Part shown: positions 1-5,234 of the stretch, one piece after another | Position numbering within the stretch: the stretch's first letter is position 1 | Layout: each line of letters begins with the position of its first letter | Assembly: GCA_003646585.1 (NCBI GenBank) | Contig: QMLA01000089.1 | Location: 1 to 5,234, forward strand | Direction of reading: 5' to 3' | Source: Deltaproteobacteria bacterium | GTDB taxonomy: Bacteria > Desulfobacterota > B13-G15 | Length of the DNA stretch: 5,234 bases | Notes under the pieces: generated by a model | Databases searched by the model: none | What the model saw: only the letters and a program-made list of their open reading frames with translations | What the model was told of the DNA's origin: nothing | Translations under genes and position numbers: made by a program

Positions 1-280
1 GGGTGCTCTCTACATGGATGTGGGAGTCCACAAAGCCCGGCGTTGCGAACAGTCCCCTGGCCTCAAAGACCTCCCTCGCCCTCAATTCCTCGTGGGCGAT
101 GATCCATCCCCGGTGGATGGCCAGGGGAATCTCGGAGACCTCGAGGTTGAGGATATCGACAAGTCTTATCCCCTTGAGGAGGAGTTCACAGGGCTTCCCT
201 CCCTCGAAGATCTCCCTGAGCTCCTTGGCCCAGCTCAGAGGCCCAGTTCCTGATCGATGGATTTCATCGCCCGAAGGCAT
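1..280 (-). CDS. ade: Adenine deaminase, N-terminal part (runs off the left edge)
   Basis: Probable adenine deaminase, the metal-dependent amidohydrolase that converts adenine to hypoxanthine and ammonia in cytoplasmic purine salvage. Only the first 93 codons are present. Residues 33-60 look like the N-terminal beta-sandwich of amidohydrolases. The motif PGFVDSHIHVEST (residues 81-93) carries the HxH metal-binding histidines H87 and H89, and the EST/ESS continuation is characteristic of adenine deaminase rather than dihydroorotase or D-aminoacylase. I chose the ATG at 280-278 because it is the only conventional ATG, GTG or TTG that leaves an N-terminus of plausible length. A GAGGAG element lies 11 bases upstream (292-297), which is rather far. 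The start lies inside the 3' end of the HD-domain gene (46-base overlap), so the two are probably cotranscribed and translationally coupled. Family length is usually near 550-600 residues. The rest of the catalytic domain cannot be seen, so a related amidohydrolase is not fully excluded. Confidence 0.82.
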   Translation of the reverse strand, partial: MPSGDEIHRSGTGPLSWAKELREIFEGGKPCELLLKGIRLVDILNLEVSEIPLAIHRGWIIAHEELRAREVFEARGLFATPGFVDSHIHVEST

Positions 281-777
281 ATGGATATGAACTCCTCAAG
301 GCTCAGGCCGATCTCCTCACAGGACCTTATCTGCTCCCTGTTGGCCCCGCGAGCGAAGCTCTTTTCCTTGAACCTGTTCATCACAAACCGTTCATCCACG
401 GCCTCCAGGCGCCTTTTGGGATGCATGAGGGTTGCGGCCACAATGAGCCCGGTCAGGGGATCCACGGCATAGAGGGCCTTTGCCATGAGGCTCTCCCTCG
501 GGGCCTTGTCGGCATGGGCCTTGATGGCCGTGATGATTTCCTCGGGGACCTTCCCCGAAAGCATTTCGGCGGTCCTCAGGCCGTGCTCTTCTGGCCTGTC
601 CTTTGTGAGATCGTAATCCAGGTCGTGGAGCAGACCTGCAAGGCCCCACAGTTCCTCGTCCTGGCCGAAATGCCGGGCCAGCTCCCTCATGCAAGCCTCA
701 ACGGCAAGCATGTGTTTCACGAGGTTCTGGTTCTTGACCTTTTCCCGAACCATGGCCAGTGCCGTCTGCCTTTCCAT
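235..777 (-). CDS. HD-domain metal-dependent phosphohydrolase
   Basis: A 180-residue cytoplasmic protein of the HD superfamily, whose members hydrolyse phosphomonoesters or nucleotides using divalent metals. From the ATG at 777, the visible motif order is H22, the LLHDLDYD segment with H51-D52, then H65, H88 in IKAHAD and D106 in AVDPLTG. This matches the H...HD...H...H...D metal-ligand pattern. The remaining C-terminal part is helical-looking with no added domain, so it is a stand-alone HD hydrolase. A TTG codon at 783 is in frame, but the strong Shine-Dalgarno at 785-793 sits 7 bases before the ATG and only 1 base before the TTG, so the ATG is preferred. The gene is first in a minus-strand unit with the adenine deaminase, which suggests a nucleotide or purine role. 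The substrate cannot be read from sequence, and no gene symbol is warranted. Confidence 0.88.
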   Translation of the reverse strand: MERQTALAMVREKVKNQNLVKHMLAVEACMRELARHFGQDEELWGLAGLLHDLDYDLTKDRPEEHGLRTAEMLSGKVPEEIITAIKAHADKAPRESLMAKALYAVDPLTGLIVAATLMHPKRRLEAVDERFVMNRFKEKSFARGANREQIRSCEEIGLSLEEFISICLRAMKSIDQELGL

Positions 778-784
778 CTTCAAA

Positions 785-793
785 CCTCCTCCC
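785..793 (-). promoter_or_regulatory. Shine-Dalgarno of the HD-domain gene
   Basis: The minus strand reads GGGAGGAGG, a near-perfect anti-16S match, followed by 7 bases (TTTGAAG) and then ATG at 777. This decides the start in favour of ATG over the in-frame TTG at 783, which would be only 1 base from the site. Confidence 0.8.
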
Positions 794-818
794 GGAAAAG
801 GATAAACTAATTTCCCAA

Positions 819-825
819 AGGAGGG
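819..825 (+). promoter_or_regulatory. Shine-Dalgarno of the QueG-like gene
   Basis: AGGAGGG lies 8 bases before the ATG at 834. It decides the start: the open frame extends upstream to a possible ATG at 759, but that would run through the neighbouring gene's start region and has no comparable site. The element partly overlaps the right arm of a small TTTCCC/GGGAAA inverted repeat (811-816, 823-828). Confidence 0.78.
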
Positions 826-833
826 AAAGCCCC

Positions 834-1511
834 ATGTCCCGAGAGGAAGCCTATCGGAGGTTGGAGGCGAAAGCCCGGGAGCTCGGGGCCGATCTCTTCG
901 GGGTGGCGGACCTGAGGGGAAAGTCCTTAAAGGTATTGGAGCTTCCGGAAGATATCTGCAACAGGTTACCCTACGGGATCTCTATGGGGATAGCCCTTTG
1001 CAGCGGGGTAATCGAGGAGATAGTTGATCATCCCACGCTTTTTTACCTCCACCATTATCGACAGGCCAATTACATCCTGGATCAAATGGCCTTCAGGATT
1101 TCCAAGATGATAGAGGAAATGGGCGGGAAGGCCCTTCCCATTGCTGCCTCGCAAATTGTGGACTGGGAAAGGCAACAGGCCCATTTCGACCACAAGACCC
1201 TGGCCGAACTCGCAGGGCTTGGCTGGCGGGGCAGGAACAATCTGCTTGTAACCCCCAAGTATGGTGCCAGAGTGCGCCTCGTGAGCATCCTCACCGACCT
1301 CCCCCTCAGGGTCGATGGCCCTTACCGGGGACCGAGGTGCGGAGATTGCACAAGCTGCATTGAGGCCTGTCCCGTGGGGGCCATAAAGGAGGATCCGAAG
1401 GATTTTGACCACATAAGGTGTTTCGAGAAACTGAAGGAATTCCGGAGGAAATACAACGTCGGACAGTACATCTGCGGGATCTGCATTAAGGCGTGTGGGC
1501 CGAAGCTTTAA
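834..1511 (+). CDS. QueG-like protein with two [4Fe-4S] clusters (short form)
   Basis: A 225-residue redox protein related to epoxyqueuosine reductase (QueG), the cobalamin-dependent enzyme that makes queuosine in tRNA, and more distantly to reductive dehalogenases. The N-terminal part (about 1-160) resembles the QueG cobalamin-binding region. An aspartate in QIVDWE (D110) may align with the QueG catalytic acid, and the AGLGWRGRN block (127-135) is the family signature. The C-terminal part is a bacterial ferredoxin-like double cluster: CxxCxxCxxxCP with C169, C172, C175 and C179, then C196, then C214, C217 and C221 in CGICIKAC. These eight cysteines would hold two clusters. The protein ends four residues after the last cysteine, so it lacks the C-terminal extension (HEAT-like repeats) of full-length QueG, which is usually well over 300 residues. 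It may therefore be a paralogue with another substrate rather than true QueG. The gene converges on fdhD with interlocked stop codons. Confidence 0.82.
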   Translation: MSREEAYRRLEAKARELGADLFGVADLRGKSLKVLELPEDICNRLPYGISMGIALCSGVIEEIVDHPTLFYLHHYRQANYILDQMAFRISKMIEEMGGKALPIAASQIVDWERQQAHFDHKTLAELAGLGWRGRNNLLVTPKYGARVRLVSILTDLPLRVDGPYRGPRCGDCTSCIEACPVGAIKEDPKDFDHIRCFEKLKEFRRKYNVGQYICGICIKACGPKL

Positions 1512-2266
1512 AGGATCCTCCGAGGGACCGTATAGACCCGCATCCTCTCATCCCTCGCAGAGCCCACAACGGTAATGTTCAGCCTTTGGGCAAGCTCCAG
1601 GGCCTTATCGGTGGGGGAGGCAAGGGATGCGATGAGGGGTACCTTTCTTCTTGCGGCCTTAAGGACCATTTCCGAAGAGATCCTTCCGCTCAAAAACAGG
1701 AACAACCCCCTTGGGGATGATCCCTTCATGAGGCAGTGACCAAAGACCTTGTCCACGGCATTGTGTCTGCCCAGATCCTCCCTGAATACGAGGATTTCCC
1801 GCGTATCGGAAAGGGCGGCACTGTGGACCCCATGGGTCACTTTCCAGACCTCGGAGGAGTCTTCAAAACGCCGGGCCAGTTCGAGGATCCTTGTGGCTTT
1901 GACCCTTTCTGAGAGGGGCACCGGATCGAGATCCAGCTCCCGGAGGGAACTCCTTCCTCCCCCTGAGGTTATCGCATGGGCCGGGCTCTGGACCTGTCCC
2001 TTCAATTTGAGCCACACATTTCCCTGCCTTTCCACTATATCTTCCACCTCCCCCATATCCTTCAGAACCCCTTCGGATTCGAGAAAGCCCAGGGCAAGTT
2101 CCGTGAGGTCGGATGGGGAACAGAAGAGGGTAACCCAGGGATTCCCGTTGACAAAGATCGTCAATGTGTGCTCTATGGCAACCGAACCCTTTGAGGTGTG
2201 TCTTGCACCGTCGGAGGATATTTCCAGGTATTGCAGGTCCCTTTTCACGGTCGATGATTTTATCAC
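1508..2266 (-). CDS. fdhD: Formate dehydrogenase accessory sulfurtransferase FdhD
   Basis: FdhD passes sulfur from a cysteine desulfurase (IscS in E. coli) to the bis-MGD molybdenum/tungsten cofactor of formate dehydrogenase, which is required for enzyme activity. The 252-residue length is typical. Family blocks appear in order: the N-terminal domain with TELALGFLESEG (55-66), GVHSAAL (146-152), EDLGRHNAVDK (163-173), SGRISSEMV (193-201), ASPTD (216-220) and RMRVYT (241-246). The loop that normally carries the sulfur-accepting cysteine or cysteines reads AITSGGGRSS (98-107) and has none. The only cysteines are C49 and C178, outside that loop. The start is GTG at 2266 with no clear Shine-Dalgarno. 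A later GTG (codon 7) is possible but equally unsupported. No formate dehydrogenase subunit is present in this window. The family call is firm, but normal sulfurtransferase chemistry is uncertain because of the missing cysteine. Confidence 0.93.
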   Translation of the reverse strand: MIKSSTVKRDLQYLEISSDGARHTSKGSVAIEHTLTIFVNGNPWVTLFCSPSDLTELALGFLESEGVLKDMGEVEDIVERQGNVWLKLKGQVQSPAHAITSGGGRSSLRELDLDPVPLSERVKATRILELARRFEDSSEVWKVTHGVHSAALSDTREILVFREDLGRHNAVDKVFGHCLMKGSSPRGLFLFLSGRISSEMVLKAARRKVPLIASLASPTDKALELAQRLNITVVGSARDERMRVYTVPRRIL

Positions 2267-2285
2267 CTTGTAAGGGTGAAGGGTA
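2264..2285. promoter_or_regulatory. Inverted and tandem repeats in the fdhD divergent region
   Basis: An imperfect dyad, CACCTT-GT-AAGGGTG (2264-2278), overlaps the fdhD GTG start. It is followed by a tandem 7-base repeat, AAGGGTG then AAGGGTA (2272-2285). The 50-base gap (2267-2316) separates fdhD from the divergent unknown gene and must lie near both transcription starts. The dyad could be an operator for one or both units, but it is short and has a one-base bulge. No convincing -10/-35 pair was seen on either strand. Confidence 0.25.
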
Positions 2286-2302
2286 AGGACGTAAGATCCA
2301 GA

Positions 2303-2308
2303 AGGGAG
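2303..2308 (+). promoter_or_regulatory. Shine-Dalgarno of the unknown gene before murJ
   Basis: AGGGAG lies 8 bases before the ATG at 2317 and only 2 bases before the in-frame TTG at 2311. The spacing favours ATG as the start. Confidence 0.65.
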
Positions 2309-2316
2309 TTTTGAGG

Positions 2317-3039
2317 ATGGTTTCCCTCATTGAGTGGGCTTCCCTCTTTAAGAACCTCAGGGGGGTAGTGCTCTTCCCGAAGGAGCCAGATGAGGGGAAG
2401 GTGAAGTGGCTTGTGCGCAAGCATCGCTACAGGCGCCTTGGGATTGCCCCTTCCTTCAGCCCCCTGGTCGAGCAGCCGGCCTTAAGGAAGGTCCCCTTTG
2501 TGACGCTTTCCTTTCCCGCCGAGGAGCTCCAAAGGCTTTCGGAGATCCTCTCCAGGAAAGCCGAAAAGTATGTAGTGGAATCGCTCATCCTCTCCTGTTG
2601 TTATTCCTCACCCCTCATTGTGACCGATGAGAGGCTGTTTGTGGACCTTGAGCCTTTCGTCCTCTGGAGCCTCAGGAGCAATCAGCGGCTTGGCGAGAAG
2701 GACCTGATCTTCCACCTCCGGGTGGCTTCCTATGTCATCATCGACTTCTTCGCACTTGCGAAAGAGGCCTATGAGGCCCTCGGGGACCTGAAGAAGCTCA
2801 GAAAACATTGCGAAAAGCGCAGGAAGGCCTCCGAGAAGGACGGCAGAAAGCGTTTTTGGAGGATCCCGGAGGACCCCGAGGGGAAGATCATCTGTGCCTA
2901 TCTTGACCTTTTGCCTGCACTTCTGGAGGAACTCGAGGGAGGAAACCCTTCTGCCGCTTCCCTGATCCGGAGTGAGTGGACGGCCTTTGCCCTGCCCATA
3001 ACTTGTGCCTTCTCCTTGGGAGGACAGGGTGGGGATTGA
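2317..3039 (+). CDS. Hypothetical protein, coupled to murJ
   Basis: I do not recognise this 240-residue protein. There is no signal peptide and no clear membrane span, so it is probably cytoplasmic. The composition is mixed and strongly charged: an N-terminal basic stretch (KVKWLVRKHRYRR, 28-40), a central hydrophobic segment with a CC pair (C94-C95), a probably helical region at 125-157, a very basic patch at 159-182 (KKLRKHCEKRRK and following residues), and an acidic leucine-rich helix near 194-208. No catalytic motif, CxxC zinc knuckle or Walker box is visible. The ATG at 2317 is preferred over the in-frame TTG at 2311 because of Shine-Dalgarno spacing. Codon use, with many AGG arginines, matches the neighbours and gives no sign of recent transfer. 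The last 11 bases overlap the start of murJ, so it is probably cotranscribed and translationally coupled with it. A role in envelope biogenesis is only a context-based guess. Confidence 0.8.
   Translation: MVSLIEWASLFKNLRGVVLFPKEPDEGKVKWLVRKHRYRRLGIAPSFSPLVEQPALRKVPFVTLSFPAEELQRLSEILSRKAEKYVVESLILSCCYSSPLIVTDERLFVDLEPFVLWSLRSNQRLGEKDLIFHLRVASYVIIDFFALAKEAYEALGDLKKLRKHCEKRRKASEKDGRKRFWRIPEDPEGKIICAYLDLLPALLEELEGGNPSAASLIRSEWTAFALPITCAFSLGGQGGD
3018..3023 (+). promoter_or_regulatory. Shine-Dalgarno that sets the murJ start
   Basis: GGGAGG sits inside the 3' end of the preceding gene, 5 bases before the GTG at 3029. The alternative in-frame GTG at 3005 lies upstream of this site and has no such element, so 3029 is the better start. 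Confidence 0.72.
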
Positions 3040-4597
3040 GGGACAGAGGATTGTAAGGGCCACAGGGGTGTTTGCAGGGGCGACGCTTTTGAGTCGCATC
3101 CTCGGGCTCCTGAGGGACATAGCCATTTCCTGGGTCTTCGGCGCGGGGACCATGACCGATGCCTTTTTCGTGGCCTTTGCAATTCCCAACTTCTTCAGGC
3201 GTCTGGTAGGCGAGGGATCCCTGACGGTGGCCGTTGTACCCGTCTATACCGATTACCTCACGGGGAAAAAGGAAGGAAGGGAGGAGGCCTTCAGGGCCAT
3301 CCTGGGGGCGACGACCCTTGTGCTGGTGATCCTGGTTGGGGTGGGGATATGGGCATCGCCCCTTTTGGTGAGGCTTCAGGTCTTTGGATGGGAGAATGCG
3401 AGGACCCTTTCCCTGACGGCCGACCTCACCAGGATCTGCTTCCCTTACCTTTTTTTCATCTCCCTAGTGGCCCTCATGATGGGTGTCCTCAATGCCCATG
3501 GTCACTTTTTCGCTCCCGCCGTTTCACCATGTCTTCTGAACCTCTCGCTCATCGGGGGGGCCATCGTAAGCCCGCTTTTCAATCCCCCTGTTTTGGCCCT
3601 TGCCTGGGGGGTGGTCCTGGGAGGGATATTGCAGCTGCTTCTGCAGATCCCCTTTGTCACCCGCAAGGGCCTTCCGGTCTATCCCGCCTTTGACCTCGGA
3701 CATCCTGCCGTGAGGGAGGTCGGGAAGTTCATGCTCCCGATGGTCTTTGCGGCCTCCGTGTTCCAGATAAATCAGATAGTGAATCGCCTCTTGGCTTCTT
3801 ACCTTCCCCATGGGAGCATCTCTTACCTTTATTACGCTGACAGGATCTTCGAACTGCCCATAGGCCTTTTTGCCGTGGCCCTCGGGGTTGCGGTTCTGCC
3901 CAGCTTTTCGCGATACGTGAGCCGGGGGGATTTGGGGGGATTGAGGACCGAGGTCACCGATTCCCTGAGGCTCTCCCTCTTCCTCACCTTCCCCTCCATG
4001 ATCCTCCTCCTTGCCTTCGGCAAGCCCATTGTGACTGTGATCTTCCAGCACGGGGCCTTTGGTCCTCGGGATTCCGTCCTTACCGCTCAGGCCCTCCTGG
4101 CCTATTCGGTGGGTCTCTGGGCCTATGGGGGGATCCAGGTCCTGTCGCGGGCCTTCTATGCCCTGAAGGACCCCAAGACCCCTGTGAAGGCCGCCCTTGT
4201 GGCCTCGGGGGTGAACCTCACGTTCGGGATGCTGCTTATGGGTCCCCTGAGGCATTCTGGTCTCGCCCTCGCCAATTCCCTCTCGGCTGTTTGCAATTTT
4301 CTCCTGCTGTTCCTCTGGTTTGACAAAAGGATCGGCTTCCACAAAAGAGAACTCGTAAGGGGGGTGGGGTCCACATTGCTTTGCTCCCTGCCCGTAATTC
4401 CCTGGCTCCTTTTCGTCAAGGGCATGGGGGAGTGGCTTTCAGAAGGGTCATCCTTCGGGGGCGTTTTGCTGCTTTTACTTGGGGTCTTCGGCGCCCTGGG
4501 GATCTTTCTGGGATTGTCGTTCCTCAGTGGTTCTCGGGAGCTAAGAGGCCTTCTCTCCGGTGTCTTTGGACGGATTCCCTCAACTCCTGAGGAGTAA
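3029..4597 (+). CDS. murJ: Lipid II flippase MurJ (MviN)
   Basis: Integral inner-membrane protein of the MOP exporter superfamily that flips undecaprenyl-linked lipid II to the periplasmic face for peptidoglycan synthesis. From the GTG at 3029 it has 522 residues, the usual family size, with many hydrophobic segments consistent with about 14 membrane helices. Diagnostic blocks are SRILGLLRD (22-30), TDAFFVAFAIPNFFRR (43-58) followed by EGSL, YYADRIFELPIG (268-279) and RAFYALKDPKTPVK (374-387). The residues matching functionally important E. coli MurJ positions are all present: R23, R29, D44, R57 and R272 (equivalent to R18, R24, D39, R52 and R270). The gene starts 11 bases inside the preceding unknown gene, which suggests coupling. 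Its 3' end overlaps the convergent heptose-kinase gene by 74 bases. It is intact and probably essential, with no frameshift seen. Confidence 0.96.
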   Translation: MGIEGQRIVRATGVFAGATLLSRILGLLRDIAISWVFGAGTMTDAFFVAFAIPNFFRRLVGEGSLTVAVVPVYTDYLTGKKEGREEAFRAILGATTLVLVILVGVGIWASPLLVRLQVFGWENARTLSLTADLTRICFPYLFFISLVALMMGVLNAHGHFFAPAVSPCLLNLSLIGGAIVSPLFNPPVLALAWGVVLGGILQLLLQIPFVTRKGLPVYPAFDLGHPAVREVGKFMLPMVFAASVFQINQIVNRLLASYLPHGSISYLYYADRIFELPIGLFAVALGVAVLPSFSRYVSRGDLGGLRTEVTDSLRLSLFLTFPSMILLLAFGKPIVTVIFQHGAFGPRDSVLTAQALLAYSVGLWAYGGIQVLSRAFYALKDPKTPVKAALVASGVNLTFGMLLMGPLRHSGLALANSLSAVCNFLLLFLWFDKRIGFHKRELVRGVGSTLLCSLPVIPWLLFVKGMGEWLSEGSSFGGVLLLLLGVFGALGIFLGLSFLSGSRELRGLLSGVFGRIPSTPEE

Positions 4598-5234
4598 CCA
4601 CAGCCGTTCCCAGCTTTCCGACCACTACCCCTGCGGCGCAATTGGCGATGGCGGAGGCCTCGAGATAGTCCAGGCCTGAAGCCAGACAGAGGCTCAGCAC
4701 CGCCGCCACCGTGTCACCGGCCCCTGTAACGTCGTAAACCTCCCTGGCAACAGTGGGTATCGGGACCATCTGCTTGCGAGGAACAAAGAGGGCCATGCCC
4801 TCCTCACCGCGGGTGATGAGCAAGGCCTCCAGACGGAAGCGCTTAAGGATCTTTCGCCCCGCCTCTTTGAGGGTCATCTGATCCAGAATCTTCATCCCCG
4901 CCGCTGCCTCTGCCTCCCGGAGGTTGGGGGTCATGATGCTTGCGCCGCGGTAAAGGTGGAAATTGCCCACCTTGGGGTCCACCACCACCTTTTTGGGCCT
5001 CTCCCCCTTCAGCCCCAATACCTCCTCCATAACCCCCCTGGTTATGACTCCCTTGCCGTAATCGGAAATGAGCACACAGTCCACCTCATCCCAGAGCTCC
5101 CTCAGGTGTTGTCTGATCTTCTGCTCCTCGGGAGCCGGCAGGGGGGTTCGTCTCTCTCGGTCAAACCTGACCACTTGCTGTCCCCCGGCTATCACCCTCG
5201 TCTTTATGGTGGTGGGCCTTCCCCCGTCCACCAC
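4524..5234 (-). CDS. rfaE1: D-glycero-beta-D-manno-heptose-7-phosphate kinase (RfaE1/HldE kinase domain), 5' end beyond the window
   Basis: PfkB/ribokinase-family sugar kinase that phosphorylates C1 of D-glycero-D-manno-heptose 7-phosphate on the way to ADP-L-glycero-D-manno-heptose, the LPS inner-core sugar. The visible 237 codons lack the N-terminal substrate-binding part, and the GTG at the edge is internal: the flanking RPTTIKTRVIAGGQQVVR is a core family block, not an N-terminus. Other motifs, numbered from the window edge, are SDYGKGV (57-63), VDPK (85-88), TPNLREAE (102-109), TRGEEGM (141-147) and the catalytic DVTGAGDT (168-175), whose GAGD aspartate (D174) is the expected base. The protein stops about 20 residues after GTAVVTP, so there is no C-terminal nucleotidyltransferase domain as in the bifunctional E. 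coli HldE. A separate adenylyltransferase (RfaE2/HldC type) would be needed. The stop codon lies within the convergent murJ gene. Confidence 0.92.
   Translation of the reverse strand: MVDGGRPTTIKTRVIAGGQQVVRFDRERRTPLPAPEEQKIRQHLRELWDEVDCVLISDYGKGVITRGVMEEVLGLKGERPKKVVVDPKVGNFHLYRGASIMTPNLREAEAAAGMKILDQMTLKEAGRKILKRFRLEALLITRGEEGMALFVPRKQMVPIPTVAREVYDVTGAGDTVAAVLSLCLASGLDYLEASAIANCAAGVVVGKLGTAVVTPQELRESVQRHRREGLLAPENH

Larger units (their letters stand above)
778..833. promoter_or_regulatory. Divergent intergenic region between the HD gene and the QueG-like gene
   Basis: These 56 bases must carry or adjoin the start signals for both the minus-strand HD/adenine deaminase unit and the plus-strand QueG-like gene. 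It is the most AT-rich short patch in the left half, with GATAAACTAAT at 801-811. A weak plus-strand promoter can be drawn as TTCAAA (779-784), 18 bases, TAAACT (803-808), with four of six consensus matches in each box. This is well within chance. No operator for a known regulator was recognised. The promoter placement is inference. Confidence 0.3.

Noticed and set aside
3..290. Plus-strand open frames at the left edge
   Set aside because: The minus-strand frame gives the adenine deaminase HxH motif and its N-terminal domain, so the plus-strand frames are shadows.
759..833. Extended start for the QueG-like protein at ATG 759
   Set aside because: The extra 25 residues resemble no family N-terminus, overlap the HD gene start, and ignore the strong Shine-Dalgarno before the ATG at 834.
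1863..2420. Minus-strand open frame in another frame of fdhD, extending through the divergent gap
   Set aside because: Its translation has no recognisable family, whereas the overlapping frame is clearly FdhD.
2608..3189. Minus-strand open frame opposite the unknown gene and the murJ start
   Set aside because: It has no motif or ribosome binding site, and the plus-strand frame has the better start signals and continuity with murJ.
3924..3939. Two runs of six G in murJ (3924-3929 and 3934-3939), plus a run of seven G at 3554-3560, as possible phase-variation tracts
   Set aside because: The runs are short and common in this base composition, the frame is intact through them, and phase variation of an essential flippase is unlikely.
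3524..4342. Long open frame on the minus strand (about 272 codons) opposite murJ
   Set aside because: It is low-complexity, rich in Gly, Glu, Arg and Pro, lacks any family motif, and lies entirely antisense to a conserved membrane protein. It is a shadow of GC-rich coding sequence.
4524..5234. Bifunctional HldE (kinase plus adenylyltransferase)
   Set aside because: The frame stops shortly after the kinase C-terminal block, and the following bases belong to murJ, so only a kinase is encoded.
1..5234. A novel defence, mobile or secondary-metabolite system
   Set aside because: Every gene but one fits housekeeping, cofactor or envelope families. There are no transposase, integrase, toxin, repeat-array or att-like signals, and codon use looks even across the window.

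Overview
This is a compact, moderately GC-rich bacterial chromosome segment with six genes and almost no free intergenic space. It carries an LPS-heptose kinase (RfaE1/HldE kinase type) and a lipid II flippase (MurJ), which point to a Gram-negative cell. FdhD and a small QueG-like double [4Fe-4S] protein fit an anaerobic or formate-metabolising lifestyle. Arginine is often encoded by AGG, and the overall style resembles Desulfobacterota (former Deltaproteobacteria) or a related anaerobic lineage. That placement is a guess from gene content, not from a marker gene.

Layout. On the minus strand at the left lie an HD-domain phosphohydrolase (777 to 235) and, overlapping its 3' end, the first 93 codons of an adenine deaminase (280 to the window edge). 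A 56-base divergent gap separates them from a plus-strand QueG-like Fe-S protein (834-1511). This gene converges on fdhD (minus strand, 2266 to 1508), and the two interlock their stop codons. After a second short divergent gap (2267-2316) come two plus-strand genes: an unrecognised 240-residue protein (2317-3039) and murJ (3029-4597), overlapping by 11 bases. The 3' end of murJ runs 74 bases into the 3' end of a convergent heptose-7-phosphate kinase gene, whose 5' end is beyond the right edge.

How the genes relate. HD protein plus adenine deaminase looks like a small nucleotide/purine-salvage transcription unit. FdhD would sulfurate the molybdenum/tungsten cofactor of a formate dehydrogenase encoded elsewhere. 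MurJ and RfaE1 both serve the cell envelope: peptidoglycan precursor export and LPS inner-core heptose synthesis.

I saw no mobile element, CRISPR array, tRNA, rRNA or defence system. The points most worth checking are that FdhD lacks cysteine in its normally cysteine-bearing active-site loop, that an unknown gene is apparently translationally coupled to murJ, and that the QueG-like protein is a minimal form without the C-terminal part of true QueG.
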